From assembly GCA_036874045.1 (NCBI GenBank), contig CM072336.1:21217501-21281500 (forward strand): a DNA stretch of 64,000 nt. Reading direction: 5' to 3'. This document shows, piece by piece, positions 45,263-57,066 of this stretch. The number at the start of each line of letters is the position of its first letter. Positions within the stretch are counted from its first letter, which is position 1. Source of the stretch: Cymodocea nodosa (lineage: Eukaryota > Streptophyta > Magnoliopsida > Alismatales > Cymodoceaceae). The position numbers and the translations under genes are program-made. The notes beneath the pieces are model-generated. The model did not search any database, was not told the origin of the DNA, and was given only the letters and a program-made list of their open reading frames with translations.

Positions 45263-47124
45263 TGTTCGTGTTTTCCCAGCACTACACTAGAAAAACTTGG
45301 ATTTGTTACTTCTATTTTTACTTAGTTAATTTATCTTTATGCCTATTCTTTCTTTTAGAAGTAAACAAACAACCTTTAATACAATTTAGATATTAATTCC
45401 AATTTGTACTTTAACTGCAAGTGCACAGTGTCTATTGTATTAGTGTGCAAGTACAAGTCGATCCAACAGGGAATTACTGACGAATTTAAGAAATGTTTGA
45501 TTGTGAACAATTCAAATTTATATTCAATAAGCACTCCATTGAGTTACAGTTAACTCAACAGACTAAGTTCGTTGAGTTATGGCTAACTCAACGGACTATC
45601 CTCATGGACTTAAGTTAACTCCACGAGCCTGTCTCTTCTTTATAATACTGCTATTTACAAAAGGAATTCGGCCAACTATTGGGAGATTCCATAGATTGTA
45701 AATAACATCAATTAAGCTTTTTAATACTAGTTAACATTGGATTTATCATTATGCAATACTAACATTCAGATGATTCAAATAGTAACCATTAAAATCTTTA
45801 AGTTGTTTTGTATGAACCAATTTCAGTAAATTGTAAAATTAAAACTAACATACAACAATCATAAAACTGATACAGATAACATTAATCACGATACAACACA
45901 AACAATACAACACTCAAATACAACATACAAACAAAGTTAAATTGTTTTTCGTATTTTTGTTTTGATGTGAACATGGAAATGGGCGAAAGGTGAAATGTAA
46001 AGTAATTTCACTTGACGGTAAATACTTCCGACACTACTTGCAACGCGATTACACCACTGAAAATTGAACCACTTACAATTATGTCTCCTCCCCCTATAGA
46101 ATTGTGAGTCCAGAATTGCAAGATGATCTCCTCTTTAGCATACAGGCATCAACCCGAAGCCAAGGCTAAAAGCTTTACGATCTCCTGAAATATGAGTCGA
46201 CGCTTGGTGAAAATGTCTTCCCTTCCCGCAACGCGATCACTCCTCACAGTGGTTGTCAAGCACTGTGTTTGGCTCGGAATCGACCCGACATCAGGCAAGT
46301 ATCCTCACAGACCTCTGATGATTGGTGATTATGGTGGTGATACGATGGTTGGTGTGATACTTCGGAGAATCGCCGACACTGTTTGCAGAAAGCTCGGTGC
46401 TCCTCCTCTGTATACACTGGCCGTCCATTGATCACACTCTTTCTTTTTTCTTCTTTTCTTTTATATTTCTTCGGTGGTAACTGCTTCTGCTTGAATGGTC
46501 GGTTAGATTTCCTTCCTTCAGATCAACGGCGATGATTTCTTTCTCCCTGCGCGATTGAATTCCTGCGTGATACGTGCGAACATGGTTTTTCCTTCCAACT
46601 ATATGTTCGTACAACAGCTCCAGTGGCATATTAGAAAATATATAGTCCGTGGAGTTACAGATAACTCAACGGACTTCCTTTGTTGATTTAACTATAAAAC
46701 ACGTGCAAAAATAACAACTTAAGTTTATAGCGCTAACCTAACGCGTTGCCTTAGTGTATTTTCATGTAACTCAACGCGTGCAGTTATACTAACTTAACGA
46801 GTTATAACGTAAGTAAATCTACCAGCTCTCAACACGTGTCAACAGCAGTTTAAACATAAAATAACATTTCAGAGAGTTACAGGTATAACTATCCGATGCT
46901 CAGATGCATTTTCAGATACTTAAGAATTTCACAGCCTGTAATTTACCGACAGTTCATAAATGTACTAAATTAACATTAAATGCCCAAAATTAAGCAGATT
47001 CTTCAATTAAAGCATATAATAGTGCAATTATAACATAATGGCTTAATTCTCATATGATAAGCTAAATATTATGCAATTAACCATCATTTAACCATTAATA
47101 ATATGCACTTTTTCATTCTAAACA
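45263..47124 (-). repeat. 3' LTR of the Athila-like element
   Basis: 1862 bp. It contains paired TAACTCAACG palindromes near 45535-45625 and 46640-46800, a CACGTG-like ACACGTG site, and an antisense frame of 79 codons (46192-46431, plus strand) that also occurs in the other LTR copies. Confidence 0.9.
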
Positions 47125-47136
47125 CTTCCCCCATAC
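47125..47136 (-). promoter_or_regulatory. Polypurine tract of the Athila-like element
   Basis: On the minus strand this reads TATGGGGGAAG directly before the 3' LTR start TGTTTAGAATG. It is the usual primer for plus-strand synthesis. Confidence 0.8.
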
Positions 47137-48447
47137 CTAAATTTTGCTAGTCCCTTAGCAAACTAAGATCTAATTAATTGGTCTTTCAAAAAGTGCTAGA
47201 ATTAATTCTTCCCCTTTTGTTTTTTTTTTCTTCTGTTTAGCATAAACATATATTCTGTATGTTTCAGTAATCAACCTGCAAAGATATTTAGAATATATGT
47301 AAATTACATACAAAGTATATCATCTTCATATAGGTGTTAATTATATTATCGTTTGTTCTTCTTTTCATCATCTGTAATCCTGAATTTTCCAATAAGTTTT
47401 TCTAGAAGAAATTTCAACAACATACAAATTAAAGTACAATCCAATTCAATCTGATTAAGACAAGTAGAATAAAGAATTGTATTTCCATTAAACAACTTCA
47501 AAAGTCAATTCCAGATTCATATTTCAACAATTCTAGATAACAGAAAATATACTCGATTTATAAGATATCTGTATTTCACAAAACACTTGTATCTTTTCAG
47601 AACAGTTTATGTTTTTTTCTTTTTCTCCTTTTTTTTTTGTACTTTAAAAGTTAATTTGACAAGCTTGAATCATGCAAGAGCTTTCTAATGTACCCATGTA
47701 ACGAGCTTTCAGTCAACAATCCCAGATCTGATCAAGATCTTAGGTTGCTAGATTTTCAAAGTCCTTTTTTAGGTCAACAATCCTTACATACCTATCTGCT
47801 CAAGTACAAAAGTCTCGTGATCAAACAAGTCAATAAACTCTCAAGGTTTTTTTTCCTTTTTTTTCTTTTTTTTTTTCTTCTTCTTTTTTTTTTTCTAAAA
47901 ATAAATGCACACACAAAACAAAGCATTAATCACATACTGTATATGCACGTATTTCATTAATACAGATGCAGTAAAACACCAATCTCATATAATCCTGCTT
48001 CTATCATTTACTAAAGATATGAATCCATAACAATAAGCTCATACTTTATCTGTAGTTTAATAAGACCTACACATAAATCATTCTACAAGTTCAATCAGTC
48101 AAAGTAAATGTATCTTTCATCATATGTGTTTCATTTAATCTAGAATTCACATCTCAGCTCCTTTAGGACTTTAGATAATTTTCTGATTAAGCATTAAATA
48201 TTCTGATTTCATTTTAAAATCGTGAAACTATTAAACTCATGAAATTCAGAAAAATCATAAGATACTATATCTAGATTTACATAAATAATAAATTCTATAG
48301 CATCTTCTATAGCCTTCTAAATATAACATTCAAGTAGTTTATAAAAATTTTACAGTCTCAATTATCGAATAGTTACAGCAAGTTCATAAAAATTTTCAAT
48401 TTCCTCAAAACTTTGCAGTACCATTTTAATTCCTTTAATTAACAAAC
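47137..48447 (-). other. Noncoding 3' region of the Athila-like element
   Basis: AT-rich DNA with long T tracts (about 47220-47250, 47610-47640, 47845-47895) and no credible coding. Long noncoding stretches before the 3' LTR are usual in Athila elements. Confidence 0.6.
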
Positions 48448-49188
48448 TTACATGGCTGTTACTTTAATCACCTCAAGCATAGTATTGGAATCTATTTCAT
48501 GCATTCCTCTTGGCAATAATCTTTTATCTGCAATAGCTTCAGTCGAATTTTCCCATTGTGCAGTTCTTTTTGCAAAATTTTCTAAATATGCCCATGCTTC
48601 TTCACTACATAATTTTAAAAATCTATTTTGATAAGTAGATTCTAATAAAGATTTCGTTGAAACATCTATGCCTTCATAAATTATGCCTATTAATTGTGCT
48701 TTACTTATTGCATGATGTGGACATTGAGTCAGTAAATCTTTAAATCTTTCAAAATATTTCCAGAATGATTCACCCTGTTTTTGGCTACACATTAATATTT
48801 CTTTCTTCTTTTTAATTGTTTGATGTGTTGGATAGTATTTTTCCAGAAAAATAGAGCAAAATTCAGTCCATGTAGAAATTGAATCAGGTGACAAAGTATA
48901 TAACCATCTTTTAGCTGTATCTTTTAAAGCAAACGGGATATATCTAAGTTCAATAGCATCTATACTCATGTTCGGCATTCTCATCATTTGACAAACTTTG
49001 TTAAATTCTCTAAGGAAATAATAGGCATCCTCTCTTTCTAATCCATGAAAATGTGGCAATTGACTAATATAATTAGATTTCAGTTCAAACCTATCTCCGT
49101 CAAAGTTTGGCAATCGAATACATAAAGGTTCATCAATTAATTCAGGATACAGAATCTCTCCTAATGGTTTTTCTACTGGAGCAGCCAT
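48448..49188 (-). CDS. Gag capsid domain of the Athila-like element (displaced)
   Basis: The 246 residues match the retrotransposon gag (capsid) family: FELKSNYISQLPHFHGL near residue 55, IPFALKDTAKRWLYTL, STWTEFCSIFLEKYYP, and GESFWKYFERFKDLLTQCPH. This order is typical of Athila/Tat gag. In normal elements this domain follows the primer site and precedes the zinc knuckle and protease. Here it lies downstream of integrase and ORFX and next to the 3' noncoding region, on the same strand. It starts at a good ATG and ends at its own stop without a zinc knuckle. It is a fossil part, not a host gene. Confidence 0.85.
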   Translation of the reverse strand: MAAPVEKPLGEILYPELIDEPLCIRLPNFDGDRFELKSNYISQLPHFHGLEREDAYYFLREFNKVCQMMRMPNMSIDAIELRYIPFALKDTAKRWLYTLSPDSISTWTEFCSIFLEKYYPTHQTIKKKKEILMCSQKQGESFWKYFERFKDLLTQCPHHAISKAQLIGIIYEGIDVSTKSLLESTYQNRFLKLCSEEAWAYLENFAKRTAQWENSTEAIADKRLLPRGMHEIDSNTMLEVIKVTAM

Positions 49189-49639
49189 CTCTACGTTCTC
49201 TTTTAAAGAAAGGTTAGCTACACCCTAAAGAATTTCGTTAAAGTTTAGTTCAGAAAATTTTTCAGTACTCCTCTACAATGAAAATTCCTGGATAGGTGTT
49301 CTTACTAATTGCTTAGTGCTTAAAGAACGAGTCCATGTGCTCATAAATAAATAACAGAAGATTAATTACATACCAGTCTGAAGCTTTCCATTCTATAAAT
49401 ATTTGTTGTCAGATGAAGGTTGAATCAGCTGCTTCTCCTTCCAGTTCCTCCAACGCTTTCTCCTTTCTCTTAAAAGTACTGGTAACTCGTAAATAACATT
49501 CTATTTCATATATACATTGCGCATCCATAAAGTGAATAAATCTCATTGCAAGAACATGTCTTGCAACGTGCATCATGGTTCCTATTTTAATGGGTACGTG
49601 CACCACTACTAATTTCAAATTTTGGTAACCGCTAAACCG

Positions 49640-49880
49640 ACGAAGTTTCGTTTGTGGTTAAAAGAATAACCGTTCTGCTTAATCCACGAACTAACCTCGT
49701 TGAGTTACAGATTACTCAACAGAACACAGTCGGTTATTGTTGCTAACTCCACGGACTAACTTCGTTGAGTTACAGATAACTCAACGGAGTGACCTTATAT
49801 TATATTACTGACCTCGTGGAGTTACGATTAACTCAACGGAATTACTTCGTTGAGTTAACACTTGGCAACTTCTCAGTTTC
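49640..49880. repeat. Cluster of TAACTCAACG palindromes upstream of the displaced gag
   Basis: At least four inverted pairs of the form CGTTGAGTTA...TAACTCAACG, with variants using GGAGTTA/TAACTCCAC. The same units occur in the LTRs and at 52.73-52.83 kb. Confidence 0.85.
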
Positions 49881-50323
49881 ACTCTCGTAAGTTTTCTATT
49901 ATGTTTTTTTTTTTTCTTTGGCATTCTGCTAACTGTAATAAAGTTAAATCTATGTCATTAATGCCTCATTTTGATTAAAATACATTTAAATCTGAACATT
50001 ATATAAAGATTTAAATTGCAGGTCATTTTATGTTATGCAGAATTTACATTTTACCTTATAACATGCAGAAATTTTTAAGTAGTCATCCTGTCATTCAGCA
50101 AATTGTAAATCTGTTACATATTCATAAAGTTCCACAAATTACATAATATTCAATAAATTCCATTCATTCCACATTCAAATACGTATGAAAATTACATCTG
50201 AAAAATTATATTCATTAATATGAATCAATTACATTACGAGTACATCATACAATTTCATACAATTTTACACAAGTAGACGAAAAATACAATTTAATCTCTA
50301 TGCCTAAGTTCATCTACTTCCTT
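49881..50323. other. AT-rich spacer within the Athila-like element
   Basis: No coding is seen. It lies between the palindrome cluster and the C-terminal end of ORFX. Confidence 0.5.
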
Positions 50324-52561
50324 CTAGAGTTTTTCTAATTGCTGCTCTAATTGATTTATCTTCTCTACTGCTCCTGCAATTTCTCCAGAAGGTACAACTA
50401 ATTCTGTAGCTACAAAATTTCTATATTCTTTCACTGAAATGGTTCTAGATCTTATCCTTTTTGATGTCCATTTAGTGAAATCAATACTATCCACCATCAG
50501 CAGTGGAATCAAATCTCCATAAAATAATTTCTTCTTCACTGTTTTCAGCTTGGAGATAAAAACTGCAAACCAATTTATTTGGATCTTATTTACAACTGCA
50601 TACGTGACCCATTTGACAAATTGACTTAATTCTATGTCATAGCCGTGTCGTTGATAGACATTCTTAATCAGAATGTTAGCTACCATGTGTGCTTTACCAT
50701 TTAAATGCTTCAATCTGTTTAATAATGGCACACTAGGATTGATAGCTAAACAATCCTTAATTTGCTGCTCAGTCCATTCAACTCCAGTTGTATCTTCCAA
50801 AATTTTTGTTCCTTCATTCTTTAAACCAAATATGTTGTGGAGAAGCTCTGGTGTTATCTGTACATCAGCTTCCTCCACGTTTGAAATTAATCCTCCTTCT
50901 CCTTTTCTTAAATTTGCATAGAAACAGAGTACTAAATTCTCATATACTGCATGCCCTCTTTCTTGAGATATAAATTGCAATAGACCTTAAAATTCAAATA
51001 GATCTTTGATTTCTTGCATTCCATCCTAATTTACTAGTCTATTGTAAATAATATCGTAACCCCTTATTTCTTGGTATTTGGTATAAGCTTCCTAACTACA
51101 AAAATGTACTTCATTCAAAATTGTTGTTTCAGTCGGGTCAGGAAGATGACTTTGTTGCTCCAAAGGGGTTTGCTCTTGCTCTTCCTCCAGCATAGGCTGC
51201 ATTTGGACATTCTCTTCAGATTCCTGAATTTTTGCTTTTGCTTCTATCTGTGGTGGTGAGCCGGCAGAACTCTCCACTCTGTCTTGAATTCTTTCCATAA
51301 TTTGCTGAAGAGTTTCTTGCTCTTCAGTGGAATTTGTGAAATTATTTTTGTCCAAATGGCTTCTTTCAGCCTCTTCATTTTCTACTCTTTCTTCTTCCTC
51401 CTAACTACCAATCTATTCTGTTACTGTTCTTTCTTATTCTGTTACTGTTCTTTTTGATTCTGTAACAGATTGGGATGGAGTCATGGGCAATTCAGTTTCT
51501 GCCCTTATTTCTGTTTCTTCTTGTACAAGCTGCAAACTAATTTTAGCCTGATTTTTTTCTTTTCTTTGCTCCTCCTGCTCCTCCTCAGATTTGGATAGCA
51601 GGTTAATAAAAATCTGCTCCACAGGCCCTGTAAAAATTGGTACTTCAGATTTAATTTCTTCATAATCAGGCACTTTTTCTTTTTCTTTCTTTTTTCTAAT
51701 TAGTTGTGTCTGTTCTTCCTCTTCATCTTCTGAAATTAAATCTACAAAAATAGGCTTTGCAGGCTTTCGAACCACAGGTACTGGCTCTTCCTGTTTAATT
51801 CTTCCAATAATTACTGGTCTCGAAGGACCAGCTTCAACTTCTTTTGCAGCATATCTAACATCAATTTTGGTAGTAGCTTCATGATGCTGTTCCACTTTAA
51901 TTTTATATTGGGCTTTCAACTTTTCTGCAACCCTCTTTTTGTATAGTGCATCAAACACCAGGTGTGCTTTAGCCACTACCAAATCTTCTGATTCTCCTTG
52001 GTTTTTTCCAACTTGAACCAATTCTGCAAATTCTCTTATTTCTTCTTCAGTCGAAGGCCCCATCATTTCTGCTCGTGCCAATGGCTTAAATGGTGGAACT
52101 GAAGGTCCAGACTGCTGCTCCTTAGGAACAGGTCTTTTAGTAGTTGGTTCCTCCCGTTCTTCAGTTGTCTCTTCATTTGCCTTCCTTTCTTGTTCCCAGA
52201 TCACCCGTTTAGCTTGTCTACAGATTCGTCTTTTGAACCAGAGTCGGGACTTACGCTGGACTAATTCTAGGGCAACTTCATTACTTGGCCTTATTTGTCT
52301 TTCCTTGCTTACAGCTATTTCTGTTGCTATTCTGATTTGTGTTTCCATTATTTAAGGTATTTGTATATCCATATTTACTAAATCTCTTCTAAACTTGAAA
52401 AGTTCTGATTCTACCTTCTGTAGCTCTTTCTCTCTTGTTGTATTTCTGATCTTCTGTCGCGTGTACCACTCTTCTGATTCCTTCAGAAATTCTGATGTAT
52501 CAACAACATCTTCCCAGAATTCAAGCGTCATCTTCCTCATCGTGGAGTTACACAACAGCAC
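50324..52561 (-). other. ORFX of the Athila-like element (Transposase_32-like)
   Basis: On the minus strand the N-terminal two thirds encode a Glu/Lys/Arg-rich, probably coiled-coil and disordered protein with many EEEEQ-type runs. The C-terminal third (about 50.32-50.98 kb) is a folded-looking domain with CFYANL, ITPELLHNIFGLKNEG, LNGKAHMVANIL and NKIQINWFAVFI. It aligns with ORFX of the copia-type element B in order and spacing. I relate it to the 'putative plant transposon protein' domain from memory. It sits where env-like ORFs lie in other Athila elements, but I see no clear signal peptide or membrane segment here. It is a fossil part with a few breaks. Confidence 0.7.
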
Positions 52562-52719
52562 AGAATCGCTCTGATTTCTACTGTTCTAGATTCTAAATGA
52601 TTTGTCGGATAATGCCTCCAAAACCCTAGGTTTTAGTTTAAATAAGCACTAAGTTTAGGCAAGTAATCGAGTCATTTCCCGAACCAACTATTACTATTTT
52701 ATCTGCAGTCTTAGCTATA

Positions 52720-52840
52720 GTACTCCATTGTGTTACAGGTAACTCAACGAAATAATCTCGTTGACTAACTCAAGACTTAATGGAGTATGCTCGTTGAGTT
52801 AAGCGTAACTCAATGGACTCCTCGTACAAGCAATTATAAT
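52720..52840. repeat. Palindrome cluster upstream of ORFX
   Basis: GGTAACTCAACG, CTCGTTGACTAACTC and CTCGTTGAGTTAAGCGTAA occur in alternating orientation within about 120 bases, some 170 bases upstream of the first ATG of ORFX on the minus strand. Confidence 0.8.
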
Positions 52841-52879
52841 AATAAAAATATTACAGAGAATAGTTTTTCTATTTTTTTT

Positions 52880-53220
52880 ATAGGTTTAATCGATACTATG
52901 CTTCGGTCATACCTAAATATTTTTTATTTATTTATTTTTTCTTTCGGTTGAACCGATATTAAGTTTCAGTAAAACCAATATTTTTTCTGAAAATTAATAT
53001 ACAAATTTTTTTCCGGTTTAACCGATACTATGCTTCGGTTAGACCAAAATATTTTTTAATTTTTTTACTTTTCTTTCGATTGAACCGATACTATGTTTCG
53101 GTAAAACCAAAAAATTTTTATTTTTTTTTAATGTTCCAGTCATACCGATGCTACGCTTCGGTCAGACCTAAATATTTTTAATTTTCTGGTCATATCGATG
53201 GATCCAGTCGGTTGAACCGC
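52880..53220. repeat. ACCGATACTATGCTTCGGT hairpin array, about six copies
   Basis: Units of about 60 bp hold an inverted pair, ACCGA...TCGGT (often GGTTTAACCGATACTATG then CTTCGGT), separated by T-rich runs. They are diverged from each other. They lie inside the Athila-like element between integrase and ORFX. Confidence 0.85.
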
Positions 53221-53244
53221 AACTATTTTTATGTTTTATATATA

Positions 53245-53358
53245 TTTTTAATGTTTATATATATATATATATATAAACATAAAAACTGATTTCTTACTAA
53301 GTAAAACATAAAAACTGATTTCTTACTAAGTAAAACATAAAAACTGATTTCTTACTAA
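53245..53358. repeat. AT microsatellite and three 28-bp direct repeats
   Basis: An (AT)n tract (about 53256-53275) is followed by three copies of a 28-bp unit containing AAAACTGATTTCTTACTAAG. They abut the integrase end and the copies are nearly identical, so this is a recent slippage array. Confidence 0.9.
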
Positions 53359-53359
53359 G

Positions 53360-56300
53360 TTATATATAGTCCTCTACTCTGACTTCTTCTATAATTCCAA
53401 ATGAGCTTTTTGGTGTTTTCAGAATAGTTTTAAGTCTTTGTCCATTTACTTTAAATATATTCTGATTTTTAGGATTTTCAATTTCAATAACTCTATAAGG
53501 ATAAACATTTCGAACTATGTAAGGTCCTGCCCATCTAGATCTTAATTTTCGTGGATGGTTATTAAGTCTAGCCATATAAAGATATACTTCTTGTCCTATT
53601 TCAAAGTTTTTAGGAATAATTTTTCTATCATGCCAGAATTTAATTTTCTCTTTTTCTCTTACAGTCTTTGAATAAGCTTCATTTCTAAATTCTTCTAATT
53701 CAATTAGTTGCATTTTCCTATTTTCAGCAGCTTGATTTAAATTAGTGTTCAGAGTTTTTAATGCCCAATAAGCTTTATGTTCTATTTCAGCAGGTAAATG
53801 ACAACTTTTTCCATATACTAACCTAAAAGGTGACATACCTAAGCTCGTTTTATAAGCAGTTCTATAAGCCCAAAGTGCATCAATCAATCTATTAGCCCAA
53901 TCTGTTCTAGTAGGATTTACTACTTTTTCCAAGATTAATTTAATTTGTTTGTTTGCACTTTCTACTTGTCCACTTGTTTGCGGATGATATGATGTTGCAA
54001 TTTTGTGGTTTATTCCATATTTCTTCATTAAAACTTCAAAACTTCTATTACAGAAATGAGTTCCTCTATCACTGATAATAACTTTAGGTATTCCAAATCT
54101 GGCAAATATATTTGTTCTTATAAATTCTATTACCACTTTGTTATCATTAGTTTTTGTAGGAATAGCTTCTATCCATTTAGATACATAATCCGCCCCCAAC
54201 AATATGTAATTAAATTGATTAGATATAGGAAATGGACCCATAAAATCTATTCCCCACACATCAAAGATTTCAACCTCAACAATAGGATTAAGAGGCATCA
54301 TATTCCTCTCTGATATTCTTCTTATTTGTTGACATCTTAAACAACTTAAGCAATATTTATGAGCATCTTTGAATAGTGTTGGCCAATAAAACCTACATTG
54401 CAGAATTTTTGCAGCAGTTTTCCCTGAACTAAAATGTCCTCCACAAGCTTGGTCATGACAGAAAGACAATATCCTCGAATATTCAATTTCTGGAACACAC
54501 CTCCTTAAAACCAAATCAGGACATTTCTTAAATAAGTAAGGGTCTTCCCAATAGTAATATTTTACTCTTGAGAAAAACAATTTCTTATCCTGTCTATTCC
54601 AATCCTTAGGTGTTAAACCAGTAACTAAGTAATTAACTATGTCTACATACTAAGGCATTGTGTTGATGGTCATTAATTGTTCATCAAGAAAATTATCCTT
54701 AATTTCAATATTTGATTTTTCTATTTGTAATCTTGATAAATGATCTGCTACTACATTCTCACAACCTTTTTTATTTTTAATTTCTAGATTGAATTCTTGC
54801 AATAATAATATCCATCGAATCAATCTAGGTTTAGTTTCTTTTTTCTTTATTAGATGTTTAAGAGCTGAATGATCCGTGTATACTATTACTTTAGCTCTAA
54901 TCAAATATGATCTAAACTTTTCTAAAGCAAACACAACAGCTAATAATTCTTTTTCAGTAGTTGTGTAATTAACTTGAGCATCATTTAAGGTTTTGCTTGC
55001 ATAATGAATCACTCTAGGAGATTTTTCTATTTTCTGTCCTAACACTGCTCCTACAGCAAAATCAGAAGCATCGCACATTAATTCAAATGGATGGTTCCAA
55101 TTAGGTGCTTGAATTATAGGAGTTGAAATTAAGCTAGTCTTAAGTCTGAAAAATGCTTCCTTGCAATTTTTATCAAAGTTAAATGGAACATCTTTTAGTA
55201 GATTAGTTAAAGGTCTAGCTATCTTGCTAAAGTCTTTAATAAATCTTCTATAAAAATCAGCATGTCCTAGAAATGATCTAATATCTTTTATTGATTTAGG
55301 TTTTAGTAGATTAGAAATTACTTCTATTTTAGCTTTATCTACTTCCAACCCTTTCTTACAAACAACATGCCCTAAGACTATTCCTTGTTTAACCATGAAG
55401 TGATATTTTTCCCAATTTAAAACCAGATTTTTTTCCACACAGCGTTTTAATATTTGGTCTAAATTGCTTAAACACACTTCATATGAGTTGCCATATACAG
55501 TAAAATCATCCATAAATATTTCTAAAAATTCATCAGTCATTCTAGTAAATATGCCCTACACACACCTTTGAAAGGTAGTTAGTGCATTGCATAATCCGAC
55601 TGACATTCTTTTAAAAGCATAAGTTCCATTAGGGTAGGTGAAAGTTGTTTTCTCTTGATCCTCTAATGCTACTGGAATTTGATTATACCCTGAATACCCG
55701 TCTAGGAAACAAAAATATTCTTGCCCTACTAATCTTTCTAGCATTTGATCTATAAAAGGTAAGGGAAAATGATCTTTCCTAGTCACAACATTCAGTTTTC
55801 TATAGTCTATACATACTCTCCAGCCTGATTGAATTCTAGTAGGTATCAAGTCTTGACTTTCATTCCTAATAACTATTAATCCTGATTTCTTGGGAACTAC
55901 ATGGATTGGACTAACCCACGAGCTATCAGAAATCGGATAAATTATATCATTATCTAACCATTTAACTATTTCCTTCCTAACTACTTCCTTAAGGTTTGGA
56001 TTTAATCTCCTCTCAGGAATTCTAACAGGTTTAGCATTCTCTTCTAAATATATGTGGTGACAGCATAAAGTTGAACTTAACCCTTTTTTATCAGTCATAG
56101 TCCATCCTATTGCTTTTTTATAACTTTTTACTACATCTTTTAATTTAGCTATTTGATCCTCTTTCAAATCTGAAGCAATAATGATTGGACATATCCGTTT
56201 ATCTTCCAGAAATATATAGGTTAATTCAAGAGGTAAATGTTTTAATTCTAAATGCTGCCCATCAAAAGCTAGAGCTCCTAATTGAACATCATCATTTTTT

Positions 56301-57022
56301 AAATTAATTTCTTCCTGATCTCCTTCTATATTTATGCTTTCACTATCTTCTAAAGTTTCAGAATTGATTTGCCTATTTAATTCTTCTTGAATCACATCAT
56401 CTAACCTATCTCCTTCATCCTCTAAAAAATCTATGGTATGTAAGGACATTTCTAACTTCTCAAACCTTTCTAGTTTGAAAATATTTAATTGAGTATCCTC
56501 ATTACCATATGCTAACTTCATTACTCCAGTTTTACAATTTATAATAGCCCTTGATGTTGCTAAAAATGGCCTTCCCAAAATTAAAGATGTATCACTATTT
56601 TTATGCTTAATTTGTTGGGAATCCAAAATTACAATATCAATAGGATATATAAAATTCTTGATTTTAATTAAGACATCGTCTATTTTCCCTCTAGGGTATC
56701 TTATACTTCTATCAGCTAATTGAATAACCGTACTAGTAGGAGTTAAGCCTTCTAATCCTAAGGATGCAAATATATCACTTGGCATAACATTTATACCTGC
56801 ACCTAAGTCTATTAAGATTCTTTCTAGAATGGTATTTCCTATGGTGCATGATATAACAGGGATTCCAAGATTAGATAACTTTTTAGGAATTTGTGGCAGA
56901 AATAGGGAACTACTTTGCTCAGCTAAAAAGACATTTCTAAGAACTTTTCGCTCTCTTTTCTTAGTACACCAATCCTTCAGAAATTTAGCACAAGGTGGCA
57001 TATTCTGCAATAGATCTAACAA
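53360..57022 (-). other. Pol region of the Athila-like element (PR-RT-RH-IN)
   Basis: Minus strand, in order: aspartic protease (LIDLGAGINVMP), reverse transcriptase (FLDGYSGYNQIP, FMDDF), RNase H ([27 protein letters not shown]), and integrase with an HHCC zinc domain (YCLSCLRCQ), core blocks [18 protein letters not shown] and [13 protein letters not shown], and a C-terminal GPYIV segment. Wording and order are those of Athila elements. It is a fossil with a few breaks. Confidence 0.9.
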
Positions 57023-57066
57023 AGGAATGTTAACTTGTACTTTTCAAAAATTTCTCTGATTTTTTC

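Noticed and set aside
47688-47960. Plus-strand ORF of 90 codons with a long Phe/Leu run
   Set aside because: It is antisense to the retroelement and is created by long T tracts in its noncoding 3' region.
50324-52561. ORFX of the Athila-like element as an envelope gene
   Set aside because: The position fits env-like ORFs, but I see no signal peptide or clear membrane segment in this copy, and the C-terminal domain resembles the plant Transposase_32-like domain. The hydrophobic segment in the copia version keeps the question partly open.
53277-53358. CRISPR-like array
   Set aside because: Three adjacent 28-bp direct repeats without spacers in a plant retroelement; a slippage array.
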